Shown here: piece after piece, positions 30,383 through 39,672 of the stretch
Numbering within the stretch: position 1 is the first letter of the stretch
Layout: each line of letters begins with the position of its first letter
Source of the DNA: PALSA-505 sp963762615
GTDB lineage: Bacteria > Actinomycetota > Actinomycetes > Streptosporangiales > Streptosporangiaceae
Assembly (NCBI GenBank): GCA_963762615.1
Contig: CAVXLG010000003.1
Coordinates: 921,806-985,805, forward strand
Length of the DNA stretch: 64,000 bases
Direction of reading: 5' to 3'
Made by a program: the position numbers and the translations under genes
Notes under the pieces: generated by a model
The model's database searches: none
The model's input: only the letters and a program-made list of their open reading frames with translations
Told to the model about the DNA's origin: nothing

Positions 30383-30913
30383 TTACCCCGCAGCGGATTT
30401 CGCGTCCGCCTCGATGCCAGCGGTGTCGGCTTTCAATTCCCTGGCTTCTACCTTCCGCGCCTTCTTCATCTCCCGCTCGATCTTGGCTCCCATGTCGGAC
30501 ACGCCAACCACCACCAGGCCCGCCTGGCCGGAGTCGAGATGCTCGCCGAGTTCCTTCAGGTCGTGCCGGCTCATGCCGGCGGCCGCGTGGCCGGCCAGCG
30601 CGCCGAGCACCGCGCCGCCGCCGGTTGTGAGGGCGACCAGGCCCCCGCCGATCGCGGCGAACGGGAACAAGACCACGACCAGGCCGGTGGCCAGGCCCAC
30701 GCCAGCGCCGAGTACGCCGCCTGCCCGGGTCGGCGTCTCGTGCTTCTTGGTGATCTTGACTTTCCCGTCGGCCCGGCGCTCGACCACCGCGGCGTCGTAG
30801 GAGTCGATCAGGCCTGCCTTGGTGTGCAGGTCCTTGACCAGATCGTAATCGGCGTCCGCGTCGCCGGCGTTGTCATATACGCCTACGAAAACCATGAACG
30901 TGTCCACTGCCAT
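30383..30913 (-). CDS. DUF1269-type protein
   Basis: A 176-aa protein: an N-terminal alpha/beta part (FMVFVGVYDNAGDADADYDL, DSYDAAVVERRADGKVKI), a glycine-rich membrane hairpin (about 67-112) and a tail with HLDSGQAGLVVVGVSDM. This is the DUF1269 layout. The start at 30913 follows GGAGG. Function unknown. Confidence 0.82.
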   Translation of the reverse strand: MAVDTFMVFVGVYDNAGDADADYDLVKDLHTKAGLIDSYDAAVVERRADGKVKITKKHETPTRAGGVLGAGVGLATGLVVVLFPFAAIGGGLVALTTGGGAVLGALAGHAAAGMSRHDLKELGEHLDSGQAGLVVVGVSDMGAKIEREMKKARKVEARELKADTAGIEADAKSAAG

Positions 30914-31122
30914 CGGGTACCTCCGCCCGCGTAGCCAGGGATCCGGCTCCCCGGCAGCCGATTGTCCGGCGGGACGCCGGGGGGCTGCCTCACCCCGGAA
31001 GGGTGATTCCGCGCTGAGCGCATCCGGCGGCCCCGCACGCTGCCGGATTGTCCGGCTGACCGCGCGGACAGGTCGCGCCAGAACCGGCCAGGGTTCGGCT
31101 CGGCGGCACTCGAGGCTTGCGG

Positions 31123-33243
31123 TCACGGCCACGTCGCGGTGAAGTCCGCCCTGACCGGCGCGGCGTTGCCGGCGCTCACGATGACCGTGCCGTGGTAGGT
31201 GCCGGGGCGGGCGTAGGTGTGCCCGCCGAAGATGGTGTACAGGCTGTTCACCCGGGTACCGGTCGGATTCGTGCCGGTCACGTCGCCGGTGCTGGCGCGC
31301 CCGTCGCCCCACTTGATCGTGCAGCCGATTCCGAGCGAGGGGTCGCACATGGTGAGCGTGCTGTCCGGGAAGCCCGGTGCCGACAGCGTCGCGACCGGGC
31401 CGTCCACCCGGCCGCGGGCGTTGGCGGTCAGGGTAGTTCCGATGACGTTCAGCGGCCAGGGCACTTCGGCGGAGGGATAGAAGTTCACCCGGGCCGCCTG
31501 GAGGCGGGCGCCCTGCGCGCCGAGGCGCAGCAGGAAGTTGCGGTAGGCGGGGCTGGCGGAGGTCCGGCGGGCGGCCGGTGACCAGGCGACTTCCGCCAGT
31601 GCCAGCAGCCGCGGGAACACCATGTAGTCGGCGTTGGTCATGTTCGCGACGGTCTCGCCCCACATGGCGCCTTCCACGCCGATGACATTCCGGTCGGTAA
31701 CGCCGCTGACGAACGCGCCGGGATCCCAGTTGTAGGCGCTGGAGACGTCGCATCCCCTGGGGCACGCCCAGTTCATGCCCAGCGATGGCGGCACGCTGGA
31801 CCGCGCTGTGACGACGTACTTCTGGTCGAGATACGTGTGGTTCGCCGGTGCCATCACGATCTTCATGTGCTTGGCCACCGCCTCCCGGCCCGTCACCGAT
31901 GCCCCCGACTTGCCCCCGGCGGGCTGCCAGTACTCGGCGACCGAGCCCGCCGGCGGGCTGGTTCCCTTGCCCGCGATGTCCGCCCAGCCCATCACGGTCT
32001 TTCCTCGCCTGGTGACGATGCCCGCTTCCTTGTTGATGAAAGCGGCATACTTCGGCGCGCTGAGCAGCGACGCCGGCACCTCGTCACCGCCGAGGTCGTA
32101 GTACGGGCCCGGGGTTACCGCGGCGAGCTGGCCGATGATCGCGGTCATGATCGCCCAGGTGTCCGGGCTGCCCGGGCACATCGCGCTGTAGCCGACGTCC
32201 TCGGTGTAGTTCCAGTGCGGCGGGTTGTGCTCACCGCAGTTGATGCTGTGCGGGCTGACCGGCAGCGCAGGATTGCCGCTGTCGTTGTACTCGGACATGA
32301 TGATCGCGTTGTTGTGACCGGGAGAATCGACTTCGGGCACCACGGTGACGAAATGCGCGGCGGCATCGGCGACCACGGCCTTGTACTGTGCCTGCGTCCA
32401 GAAGCCGCCGTGGTCCACCAGCCGCCCGGCCGTCCCGACCGAGCCGCGGCTGCCGATGGCGGTCAGCCTCGGGAAGCCGTTGATCGCCAGGCGGAAGCCC
32501 TGGTCATCGCTGAGGTGCAGGTGCAGCACGTCGATCTTGTACGCCGCGATCTGGTTGATGAGTTGCTCGACCGCCGACGCAGGCTCGTAGTGCCGGGCGA
32601 TGTCGAGCAGCAGGCCCCGGTAGGAATAGCGGGGGTGGTCGGTGATGGTGACGGCCGGGGTTGTCCACGGCCCCGGCACGACCGCCGGGCTGTTGATCCA
32701 CGCGGGCAGGAGCTGGCGGAAGGTCTGGATGCCGTCGTAGAGCCCGTGCGCTGCCGGCGCCTCGATCTTCGCATGGATTGCCGAGGTGTCGAGCTGGTAA
32801 CCTTCGGCCCGGTCGGCGGGTTTGAGCGTCCCCGGATTACCGATCTGCAGGACGATGTCACCTGAGTGCGGTGTGCCGGTGACGGCGGGCAGCGGGTAAC
32901 CGGTCGCCGGGCGCAGGTAGCCGGCCAGGTCGCGGGCAACCGACAGTTCGGCCGCGGAGCTGGCACCCGGTGCCGCGACGATCCGGGCCCGCCGGGTGAG
33001 GGTGAACCGGCCGCTGCCGATCTTCGCCGACGCCGGCTTCGGGACGATGTCCAGCGTGGTTGCCGCCGCGCCAGCCGGCCGCGCCGCGGTGGCCCCGGCC
33101 GTGACGGCGAAGACGGCGGCCGGAACACCGATCACGAGAACCGTGAAACCGGCAGACCAGGCCGAGAGGATGGACAGGCGGCGGCGCCTGGAGCCACCGC
33201 GGGCGCTGGTGAGCAGGGCGGGAAGATAGAGTCTGCGGTTCAT
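31123..33243 (-). CDS. Secreted beta-N-acetylhexosaminidase, GH20, with C-terminal PKD-like domain
   Basis: A 706-aa exo-enzyme that releases GlcNAc from chitin or wall fragments. An N-terminal basic stretch (SRRRRLSILS) and hydrophobic helix export it. A GH20 small domain is followed by the barrel: YRGLLLDIARHYEPASAVEQ, HLHLSDDQGFRL, the catalytic pair in YYDLGGDEVPAS, and MWGETVANMTNADY. The last 110 residues (IKWGDGRASTGDVTG, GGHTYARPGTYHGTV) form a PKD-like module. Start ATG 33243. Confidence 0.93.
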   Translation of the reverse strand: MNRRLYLPALLTSARGGSRRRRLSILSAWSAGFTVLVIGVPAAVFAVTAGATAARPAGAAATTLDIVPKPASAKIGSGRFTLTRRARIVAAPGASSAAELSVARDLAGYLRPATGYPLPAVTGTPHSGDIVLQIGNPGTLKPADRAEGYQLDTSAIHAKIEAPAAHGLYDGIQTFRQLLPAWINSPAVVPGPWTTPAVTITDHPRYSYRGLLLDIARHYEPASAVEQLINQIAAYKIDVLHLHLSDDQGFRLAINGFPRLTAIGSRGSVGTAGRLVDHGGFWTQAQYKAVVADAAAHFVTVVPEVDSPGHNNAIIMSEYNDSGNPALPVSPHSINCGEHNPPHWNYTEDVGYSAMCPGSPDTWAIMTAIIGQLAAVTPGPYYDLGGDEVPASLLSAPKYAAFINKEAGIVTRRGKTVMGWADIAGKGTSPPAGSVAEYWQPAGGKSGASVTGREAVAKHMKIVMAPANHTYLDQKYVVTARSSVPPSLGMNWACPRGCDVSSAYNWDPGAFVSGVTDRNVIGVEGAMWGETVANMTNADYMVFPRLLALAEVAWSPAARRTSASPAYRNFLLRLGAQGARLQAARVNFYPSAEVPWPLNVIGTTLTANARGRVDGPVATLSAPGFPDSTLTMCDPSLGIGCTIKWGDGRASTGDVTGTNPTGTRVNSLYTIFGGHTYARPGTYHGTVIVSAGNAAPVRADFTATWP

Positions 33244-33421
33244 GTTGGCTGCCTGGTTCTCTTGGGGTCGGCGCCACCGGCCGCTACGGGCCCGGCCGGG
33301 CCGGACCGGGCCGGGCAAGCCGGACGTTACAAGCGCGCAACCGACACGGTCAAGCAGTCACGTCATCGTGACGCGATCGGCACCGGGATCCATGACCGGA
33401 CAGCGCCGCGGCTGGCGGTGA

Positions 33422-34075
33422 TCAGAAGCCGAGACGCTCCTTGACGATGATCGCGGTGACCCGGTCGGGCGTCATCACCTTGTTGATGATGAGGATGTTG
33501 TTCACCCCGCTGGGCACTCCGTAGGCTTGCTTGGCCCGGGCATCCTCGAGCGGGTAGCAGTATTCATAGATCCGCCGCATCCCGGTTGCGACGTCACTGA
33601 CGATCTTCTGCGCCCCGATGACGAGGATCACGTGCGCCGCGCCCGACACGAGCGGGCCGAGCTGGCTGCCGCTGGCCGACGCGATGAGCAGCGATCCGTC
33701 TTCGGTCAGCGCGTGCACGCTGCCGACGACATATTCGGGCGACGCGGCCAGGGTGCGCATCTCGCGCCGCTGCATTTCCCGGTCCATCCGGTACAGCCGC
33801 AACCGGAGCGGCTGGTAGCGGCCGGACCGTTCGACGTCGTCGGCGACGCCGATCTCCTCGAGCGTCTGGGAGGTGTTGTTGTAGATCTCCGCGCCGTCGG
33901 TGAGGAGGGAGCGGACCAGGCCCCTCGCGTCGGCACCGGTGGCGGCCAGCAGCGGCAGGACGCCGTTGCGTTCGAGTGCCGCCGCGGCCGTGGCGATCCG
34001 CTCGTCGGAGGCGAGTTCGGCGAACTCCGCAGCGACCGCGGCGTCCGGAATGGCTACCGCCGGCGGCTCAGTCAC
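33422..34075 (-). CDS. LUD-domain protein (LutC/YkgG-like)
   Basis: A 217-aa single LUD domain: TLEEIGVADDVERSGRYQPLR near the start of the fold, GSVHALTEDGSLLIASASGS, and the C-terminal GVPSGVNNILIINKVMTPDR with VKERLGF. LutC proteins serve lactate oxidation, but LutA and LutB are missing here. Its ATG overlaps the TrxR-like gene by 8 bases, so it is the last gene of that operon. Confidence 0.88.
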   Translation of the reverse strand: MTEPPAVAIPDAAVAAEFAELASDERIATAAAALERNGVLPLLAATGADARGLVRSLLTDGAEIYNNTSQTLEEIGVADDVERSGRYQPLRLRLYRMDREMQRREMRTLAASPEYVVGSVHALTEDGSLLIASASGSQLGPLVSGAAHVILVIGAQKIVSDVATGMRRIYEYCYPLEDARAKQAYGVPSGVNNILIINKVMTPDRVTAIIVKERLGF

Positions 34076-35357
34076 CGTTCTCCTCCGCCAGCCGGCGGTG
34101 GACGAGCGCCACGGCCATGGATCCCTCGCCGATGGCCGCCGAGCAGCGCTTGACCGACCCGCAGCGCACGTCCCCTGCCGCGAACACTCCGGGCTGGTTG
34201 GTCTCCAGTGGCAGCGGCTCCCCAGGCAGTGGCCAGCTGCCGCCCGGATTACTGCCGGTCACCAGGTACCCCGCAGCGTTGGTGGCCAGCCCGATCCCTG
34301 CGGCGCCGTCGGTGCGGGGGGTGCCGCCGATGCAGATGAACAGGGCGTCGGCCGGCAACGGCACCGGTTCGGCGCTGTCCCCGGAGCGCACGGTGACCGC
34401 CCGGAGGCGGTCATCAGCCTCCAGGCCCACCACCTGCGTACGCACCCGCACGTCAACATTGGGGATGGTCGACAGGTGATCGATGAGGTACTGCGACATC
34501 GACGCGCCGAGGTCGCTGCCGCGGACCAGCAACGTGACCTGCTGCGCGTACCGGGAGAACCGAACGACCGCCTGGCCCGCCGAGTTGCCGCCGCCCACCA
34601 CGACAACCTGGGAGTCCGTGCACGCCAGCGCCTCGCTCGGCCCGGCCCCGTAATAGACCCCCGCGCCGAGCAGGTCATCGATCCCGGGCACCTCCAGGCG
34701 GCGCCACTGCACTCCGCTGGCGAACAGCACCGCCCGCCCGCGCACCAGCGTGCCGTCCGACAGCTCGGCGACGTAACCCGGCGTATCGGCGGAGATGCTG
34801 ACCAGAGGCCTGGCCAGCAGCAATTCGGCACCGAACCGGCGCGCCTGCACCACCGCCCGCGTCGCCAGTTCGCTGCCGCTGATGCCGTTGGGGAAACCGA
34901 GATAGTTCTCGATCATCGAGGTGGTACCGGCCTGGCCACCCGGCGCCACCGCCTCGACGACGACGGTGCGCAGGCCCTCGGATGCCGCGTTGACCGCGGC
35001 GCCCAGGCCGGCCGGTCCCGCTCCGACGATCGTCAGGTCGTATTCCGGCAATGCGGGCGCGGCGACCATGCCGAGACCAGCGGCGACCTGCTGCACCGTC
35101 GCGGATGCCAGCCGCGACCCGTCGGGGAGGATGCACAGCGGCAGTGCCGATGACTCCACTTCGGCGGCACCCAGGACCGCCCGCACGGCGTCGGGCTGGC
35201 CGGCGTCGACCCACTCGAACGGGTAACCGTTCCGGCTGAGGAAGTCACGGATCGCGTATGCGGTGCGGGAGGTCGTCGTGCCGATAAGGACGAGCAACGG
35301 AGTGACCGGCCTGGCGTCATAGTCGAACATCGACATCGGTGCGGCCCGATCCGTCAT
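34068..35357 (-). CDS. Thioredoxin-reductase-like FAD/NAD(P) oxidoreductase without the CxxC
   Basis: A 429-aa protein. Residues about 1-100 form a thioredoxin/glutaredoxin-like domain without cysteines. Then come FAD-binding TIVGAGPAGLGAAVNA, ENYLGFPNGISGSELA, NAD(P)-binding VVVVGGGNSAGQA and GVFAAGDVRCGS. Where classical reductases have the redox CxxC, this one reads GVYYGAGPSEALACTD, so it cannot reduce thioredoxin in the standard way. Its ATG overlaps the stop of the upstream UBP fragment (ATGA). Confidence 0.88.
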   Translation of the reverse strand: MTDRAAPMSMFDYDARPVTPLLVLIGTTTSRTAYAIRDFLSRNGYPFEWVDAGQPDAVRAVLGAAEVESSALPLCILPDGSRLASATVQQVAAGLGMVAAPALPEYDLTIVGAGPAGLGAAVNAASEGLRTVVVEAVAPGGQAGTTSMIENYLGFPNGISGSELATRAVVQARRFGAELLLARPLVSISADTPGYVAELSDGTLVRGRAVLFASGVQWRRLEVPGIDDLLGAGVYYGAGPSEALACTDSQVVVVGGGNSAGQAVVRFSRYAQQVTLLVRGSDLGASMSQYLIDHLSTIPNVDVRVRTQVVGLEADDRLRAVTVRSGDSAEPVPLPADALFICIGGTPRTDGAAGIGLATNAAGYLVTGSNPGGSWPLPGEPLPLETNQPGVFAAGDVRCGSVKRCSAAIGEGSMAVALVHRRLAEENGD

Positions 35358-35476
35358 TCCTGGCAAATCCGCAGATGCACCCAGCCCTGGCGTCCCTGGG
35401 CCAGGCCGTCCGCGCAGCCCCGGGACGAGGGCGTGACATCGTGGATCCGGTCGAGATGCGTGCAGCCGCCGTTCAT
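35354..35476 (-). CDS. Half of a UBP-type zinc finger
   Basis: A 40-aa ORF: CTHLDRIHDVTPSSRGCADG and GWVHLRICQE match the first half of bacterial UBP zinc fingers, which usually continue with a CGHVGCC block. Here the frame stops at that point, and the second Cys of the GCEECL block is lost. AGGAG lies 9 bases before the ATG, and the stop overlaps the start of the TrxR-like gene. UBP fingers and TrxR-like proteins are common partners in actinomycetes. It may be a relic or a coupling ORF. Confidence 0.6.
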   Translation of the reverse strand: MNGGCTHLDRIHDVTPSSRGCADGLAQGRQGWVHLRICQE

Positions 35477-35672
35477 GGTCACGCGCTCCTGTGTGCGTAG
35501 TGGAGGGGAGGCTGACCACGTCAGGCCGCCGCCAGTGCCTCCGATTTTGTCACGACTCGACCCGGGCACCGTATTCGTGCAGGTGGCCGGGCATCTCGAT
35601 GCGGATGGCCTGGTCCAGGCCGCGACGCGGGCCGGCTCGCAGCCGCCGGCGCGGATCACGTGCAGCCGCTGT

Positions 35673-36359
35673 TCACGGTCCAGCGCTCCCGGGCCGGCCG
35701 GCCGGCGGCGTCTCGGCCGGCTCGAAGGCGGCGGAAAACAGGTAGCTGGTCGCCAGGCTGCGGTAGGGCCGCCACTTCTCGGCGATGTCGAGCACCTCCT
35801 GCTGGCTGGGGAGGTGGCCGAGCTGATAGGCAGCCTGGACGGCCTTGCGCAGCGCCAGGTCGCCGGGCAGCACGACGTCTTCGCGGCCGAGCGCGATGAT
35901 CAGGGCGCCCTGCACGGTCCACGGGCCGATCCCCGGAATCGCGGTCAGCTCGGCCATCAGCTCGTCGTCCGAATTACCGCGCAAGACGTCCGGGTCCAGC
36001 CGGCCGTCGGTCATCCGGCCGGCGAGGTCGCGCAGGGTGCTGATCTTCCGCCACGACAGCCCGGCCTCGCGGAGCTGACCAGGGTCCACCGCCAGCAGTT
36101 CGGCGGGCGAGGGGAGATGGCCGCCAAACAGCGCCTCGACGCGGGCCAGGGTCCGGCGGGTCGCAGGTACTGACAGCTGCTGGCCGGTGACCTGGAACAG
36201 CAGCGCACCGTACAGATCCATCGGCGGCAGCTCGGCCAGCCACGCCCGGGGATCGAAGTCCGGCCGCTCGTCGACGAGCCGCGCCAGCACCGGGTCGGCG
36301 CCGCGCAGGTAGGAGCGCGCCTGCCGCAGCCACGCGTCGCGGCTGGAATCGCCGGTCAT
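35673..36359 (-). CDS. DNA-3-methyladenine glycosylase II-like (AlkA, HhH-GPD)
   Basis: A 228-aa base-excision enzyme that removes alkylated bases. The helix-hairpin-helix (ELTAIPGIGPWTVQGAL) is followed by the catalytic Asp in VLPGDLALRKAVQ; FQVTGQQLSVPATRRTLAR opens the HhH-GPD fold. The ATG overlaps the stop of a 29-aa leader ORF and AGGAG is eight bases upstream. A palindromic operator 93 bases before the leader ORF suggests control by the LAL regulator at 36831-39470. Confidence 0.88.
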   Translation of the reverse strand: MTGDSSRDAWLRQARSYLRGADPVLARLVDERPDFDPRAWLAELPPMDLYGALLFQVTGQQLSVPATRRTLARVEALFGGHLPSPAELLAVDPGQLREAGLSWRKISTLRDLAGRMTDGRLDPDVLRGNSDDELMAELTAIPGIGPWTVQGALIIALGREDVVLPGDLALRKAVQAAYQLGHLPSQQEVLDIAEKWRPYRSLATSYLFSAAFEPAETPPAGRPGSAGP

Positions 36360-36445
36360 TGAACCGGCTCCTGGCTCGCCCCGGCTGGTGCCTTCGTGAC
36401 CCGCCACGTGTCGCGGGCGCTGTCGGTGGAGCTGGCGTCAGCCAT
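36356..36445 (-). CDS. 29-aa leader ORF coupled to the AlkA-like gene
   Basis: The ORF reads MADASSTDSARDTWRVTKAP and ends EPVQ, its TGA overlapping the ATG of the glycosylase. Its ATG is exactly 93 bases from the edge of the operator palindrome, the same spacing as for the SDR and MBL genes, which supports it as the real translation start of this mRNA. Confidence 0.5.
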   Translation of the reverse strand: MADASSTDSARDTWRVTKAPAGASQEPVQ

Positions 36446-36521
36446 GCGATTGCGACCTCTTTCTCTGGTGTTGCCGGCACCCTCTCGCAGCAGGACTGGA
36501 TGCGCCCGAAGTTAACGGCCA

Positions 36522-36770
36522 TCAAGGTGAGCAGCTGTCACCAGATTCTGGTGAACTGCGTTGTGGCATGAGCCGGCGGATCTCGACGAGGTCGAGGCCG
36601 AGCGCTTCGACCTCGGCCAGCACGCCGTACAGTGCCGATCGATCCAGCAGGCCGGTGAGCACGGTGTCCGCGCCGTGGCGTTGCGGCACCAGCGCCGGGA
36701 ACGCGGAGAGCACCGTGGCGCCGAGGTGGCCGTGGATCCGGATCGTGTACGGGACGAGCGCTGGGTCCAT
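36522..36770 (-). CDS. Small conserved actinobacterial protein
   Basis: An 82-aa protein: PYTIRIHGHLGATVLSAFP, TVLTGLLDRSALYGVLAEVE and ALGLDLVEIRRL. This pattern (beta strand, G..D...L.GVL.....LGL.L.E.RR) is a frequent small actinobacterial protein next to regulators or SDR genes; no function is known. ATG at 36770 is chosen because it lies after the composite operator; GTG/ATG at 36809/36806 overlap that operator. Confidence 0.65.
   Translation of the reverse strand: MDPALVPYTIRIHGHLGATVLSAFPALVPQRHGADTVLTGLLDRSALYGVLAEVEALGLDLVEIRRLMPQRSSPESGDSCSP
36524..36554 (-). promoter_or_regulatory. Composite operator, copy 1
   Basis: TCACCAGATTCTGGTGA (36538-36554) is a perfect 17-bp palindrome. 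On the minus strand it is followed after six bases by CTCACCTT, a variant of the second box. The leader ORF start is exactly 93 bases further on. Confidence 0.75.
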
Positions 36771-36791
36771 GAAGCCATCGTCGAACGCTGG

Positions 36792-36822
36792 CAGGTGAAC
36801 CCTCATCACCAGGATCAGGTGA
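36792..36822 (-). promoter_or_regulatory. Composite operator, copy 2
   Basis: Palindrome TCACCAGGATCAGGTGA (36806-36822), six bases, then TTCACCTG on the minus strand, before the small conserved protein and just after the regulator gene. Confidence 0.75.
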
Positions 36823-36830
36823 CCGCCGCG

Positions 36831-39470
36831 CTACCGGGTAAGACCCGCCGACAGTAGCCGCAGCTCTCGCGCGCGCTGCACGGCCGAGGAGCGATCCCGG
36901 GTCTGGAGCTTGGCGTAGATGTTGCGGACGTGCGTGTTGACCGTGTTCACCGAGACGGACAGCTCGCTGGCGATCTCGGGCCGCGACAGGTTCGTCGGCA
37001 GATACCGCAATACTTTGAGCTCGCTCGGACTCAGCTCCTCGGTTTGCGCCGACGGCACCTGGCCCGGGGGCGTCAAGGTTGAGCCGCGCACGACGTCGAG
37101 GACGTCGGCGAGCAGCGCGGCGTGCGCTGTCTGGTGCCGGGGCAGCGCCTCGAGCAGCTCCCGTGAGCCGGTCATCGCGAACGGCAGGATCAGCCGGTCG
37201 GGCTCGGCGAGGCCGAGCGCGCGTTCGGCGGCCTGGCTCGCCGCCCGCTGGTCGCCGAGCTCGCGGTGGGCGAGCCCGGCCAGCAGATGACTCTCAACGA
37301 CCGTGACGTAACCGATGACCGGTGCCGTGCCGTCCAGCACGTCCCGCACGGCGGCCAGAGCAGCGACCGGATTGCCTTCGGCGAGGCTGATCACCGCGCG
37401 GGCATTACTCACCTCACCGGAGTTGGCCCGCTCGTCATCGAGCTCGGCGAGGCGGCCGCGGGCTTCGCCGGGCAGCCCGAGGCGGGCCTGGCTGGCCAGC
37501 ATCCAGCCGGTCACCTGGCTCGCCAGGGCGTGCGAGTCCGCTAGCTGCGATCCCAGGTAATCGGCCGCGCTGAACTCCTCGAGCGCTTCGTCGCGCCGGC
37601 CGCGGCCAGCCTGCAGCATGCCGCTCACAATGCGCACAAGGAGCCTGATGTCCGGCCCGATGTCTGTCTGCACGGCCCGCTCGGTGCGCTGCAGCCACCG
37701 CCCGCCTTCGTCAAGCTCACCTGTCCAGATCAGGTTGGCTGCCAGCGTTATCAGCGCTGGCGCGATCATCCACTCCGCGCCCCAGCCGTGCCGCTCGGCG
37801 AGCGCTATCGCCTCCCGGCAGAGCCGCTGGGTAGTGGCGAACGGGCGGACCCTGGATGCGAACGCGAGCTGCGCCAGGCATCTGACTTCAAGGTAGGGGC
37901 GGCCGATCTCCCGGGCCAGGACGACGCCCTCCAGGAGGTGGCGTTCGGCGTCGGCAAACCCCAAGGACGCCTCGACGGTCCCCAGATTCATCAGCGCCAC
38001 GGCTCGCAGGTCGCTGTCCAGCGCGATGTCTTCGTCGGACTGGCCGGTCACCGGGGAGGCGAGGAACCTGGCCTGTTCGGTGACGCCTGCCAGGTGACCG
38101 CGCCGGGTGGCCAGCGACAGCTTCAGCGACGCGATCGCCACCCGGAGGTGGGGCTGGCGATCTCGCAGCGCCGTCTCGGCGTGCGTCTCGGCGACTGCCA
38201 GGTGCGCGGCTGCCTCGTCCAGCCGTCCCCGGGCGAGGTTATCTCCCGCGCGCACCAGGGCCAGCTCGGGATTGTCCGCCGGGGCCCCCTGCGGGAAGGC
38301 TCGCAACAGCGCGCGGATGGTCTGCGCCTGCCCGTCCATCGTCAGGCTGAACGAATGGTCGGCGAGCAGCCGGGCCGCGTCGGGCCAGTCGCCCGCCGCC
38401 TGGGTGTGCCGGACGCCGTCGACAACCTGGCCATGCTGGATATACCACTCAGCGGCGCGCCGGTGCAGCCCTGGCACTCGTTCGGGCATTGTCCGGCGCA
38501 GCTCCAGCCGCAGCAGATCCCCGAACAGGTGGTGGTAGCGGAACCACGTCCGCTCGCTGTCGAGCGACACGACGAACGCGTTCGCGTTTTCCAGTTCCAG
38601 CAGGATCCGTTCCGAGCCAGGGCGGCCGGTCAGCAGATCGGCCAGCTCGCCGTTGACGCGATCGAGCAGCGAGGTGCGCAGCAGCAGATCCTTGACGTCG
38701 TCGGGCTGGCGGTCGAGCATCTCAGCGATCAGGTACTCGGCCACCGTACGGTCACTGCCGGAGAACTCCGCGACGAAACGCTCCGGGTCGGGGTGGTCAG
38801 CCAGCGAGATCGCCGCGAGCCGCAGGCCCGCCGCCCACCCTTCGGTCCGCTGGTGCAGCAGCGCGACCGCGGCCTGCGGCAGCGCAATGCCCGAGGCGTC
38901 GAGAAGCTCGCGTGTCTCCCGCTCGCTGAACCGCAGATCCGCCGCGCGGATCTCGGCCAGTTCGCCGGCCAGGCGCAGCCGATGCAGCCGCAGCCGCAGA
39001 TCACGACGCGTGGCCAGCACCGCGTGCACGTCAACCGGAAGGTTCGTCAGCAACCGGGTGAGCTGGGTGAGCGCGTCCGGCGAGGTCAGCTCGTGCAGAT
39101 CGTCGATGATCAGGACGAGTCGGCCGCGCTGGCCGGCCAGCTCTGACAGCACCCGGTCGACCATCGCCCGCCCGTTGAAGTCCGGTGTGGCTGCTGGCGA
39201 TTCCGCGCCGCTGGCGGGGGCGGAGGCCTGACGGACCGCGCTGAGCAGGGCAAGCCAGAACTGCTGAGCGTCGCGCTGGTCGCGTTGCACCTGCATGACG
39301 GCGAGCCGGTACCGCTGCCCCGGACGGTCGGCCCACGCGCGCAGCAGCGACGTCTTCCCGCTGCCGGCCGGAGCCGAGATGATCGTCACCTTGCTCGCCA
39401 CCGCGCGATCCACAGCGGCGAGAAGATCACTCCGGCCGATCAGCCGGGGCCTTGCCCGATCCACCGCCAT
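36831..39470 (-). CDS. LAL/MalT-type LuxR transcriptional regulator
   Basis: An 879-aa STAND ATPase regulator. Walker A is SAPAGSGKTSLLRAW (about residue 35), Walker B LVLIIDDLHELTS; a winged-helix region and a long TPR-like array follow; the C-terminal LuxR HTH is LSPSELKVLRYL, IASELSVSVNTVNTHVRNIY. LAL proteins activate promoters after binding ligand and ATP. Four copies of a palindromic composite site lie around it, one of them 94 bases before its own start, so it is the likely binding protein (inference). It diverges from the SDR gene. Confidence 0.92.
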   Translation of the reverse strand: MAVDRARPRLIGRSDLLAAVDRAVASKVTIISAPAGSGKTSLLRAWADRPGQRYRLAVMQVQRDQRDAQQFWLALLSAVRQASAPASGAESPAATPDFNGRAMVDRVLSELAGQRGRLVLIIDDLHELTSPDALTQLTRLLTNLPVDVHAVLATRRDLRLRLHRLRLAGELAEIRAADLRFSERETRELLDASGIALPQAAVALLHQRTEGWAAGLRLAAISLADHPDPERFVAEFSGSDRTVAEYLIAEMLDRQPDDVKDLLLRTSLLDRVNGELADLLTGRPGSERILLELENANAFVVSLDSERTWFRYHHLFGDLLRLELRRTMPERVPGLHRRAAEWYIQHGQVVDGVRHTQAAGDWPDAARLLADHSFSLTMDGQAQTIRALLRAFPQGAPADNPELALVRAGDNLARGRLDEAAAHLAVAETHAETALRDRQPHLRVAIASLKLSLATRRGHLAGVTEQARFLASPVTGQSDEDIALDSDLRAVALMNLGTVEASLGFADAERHLLEGVVLAREIGRPYLEVRCLAQLAFASRVRPFATTQRLCREAIALAERHGWGAEWMIAPALITLAANLIWTGELDEGGRWLQRTERAVQTDIGPDIRLLVRIVSGMLQAGRGRRDEALEEFSAADYLGSQLADSHALASQVTGWMLASQARLGLPGEARGRLAELDDERANSGEVSNARAVISLAEGNPVAALAAVRDVLDGTAPVIGYVTVVESHLLAGLAHRELGDQRAASQAAERALGLAEPDRLILPFAMTGSRELLEALPRHQTAHAALLADVLDVVRGSTLTPPGQVPSAQTEELSPSELKVLRYLPTNLSRPEIASELSVSVNTVNTHVRNIYAKLQTRDRSSAVQRARELRLLSAGLTR

Positions 39471-39563
39471 AGGCCTGCCTTGGTGCCTGCGCCGGACGCC
39501 CAGCCGCCCGCGACCCTGCCCTCTCGCTATCAGGCCAGCGCGCGTAGTGTCAACGCGCGCGAA

Positions 39564-39594
39564 TCACCAGGATCTGGTGACCACCCTTCACCTG
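39564..39594 (+). promoter_or_regulatory. Composite operator, copy 3
   Basis: TCACCAGGATCTGGTGA (39564-39580), six bases, then TTCACCTG (39587-39594), followed by a CCGGCGGC block. It is 93 bases before the SDR start and 94 bases before the divergent LAL start, so it could control both. Confidence 0.8.
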
Positions 39595-39672
39595 TCCGGC
39601 GGCAAGCCTGGGTACGTGCGAAGGCTGGCACGGCTGTACAGGCACGTGCCCAACGATTAAAGGGGATGCCTC

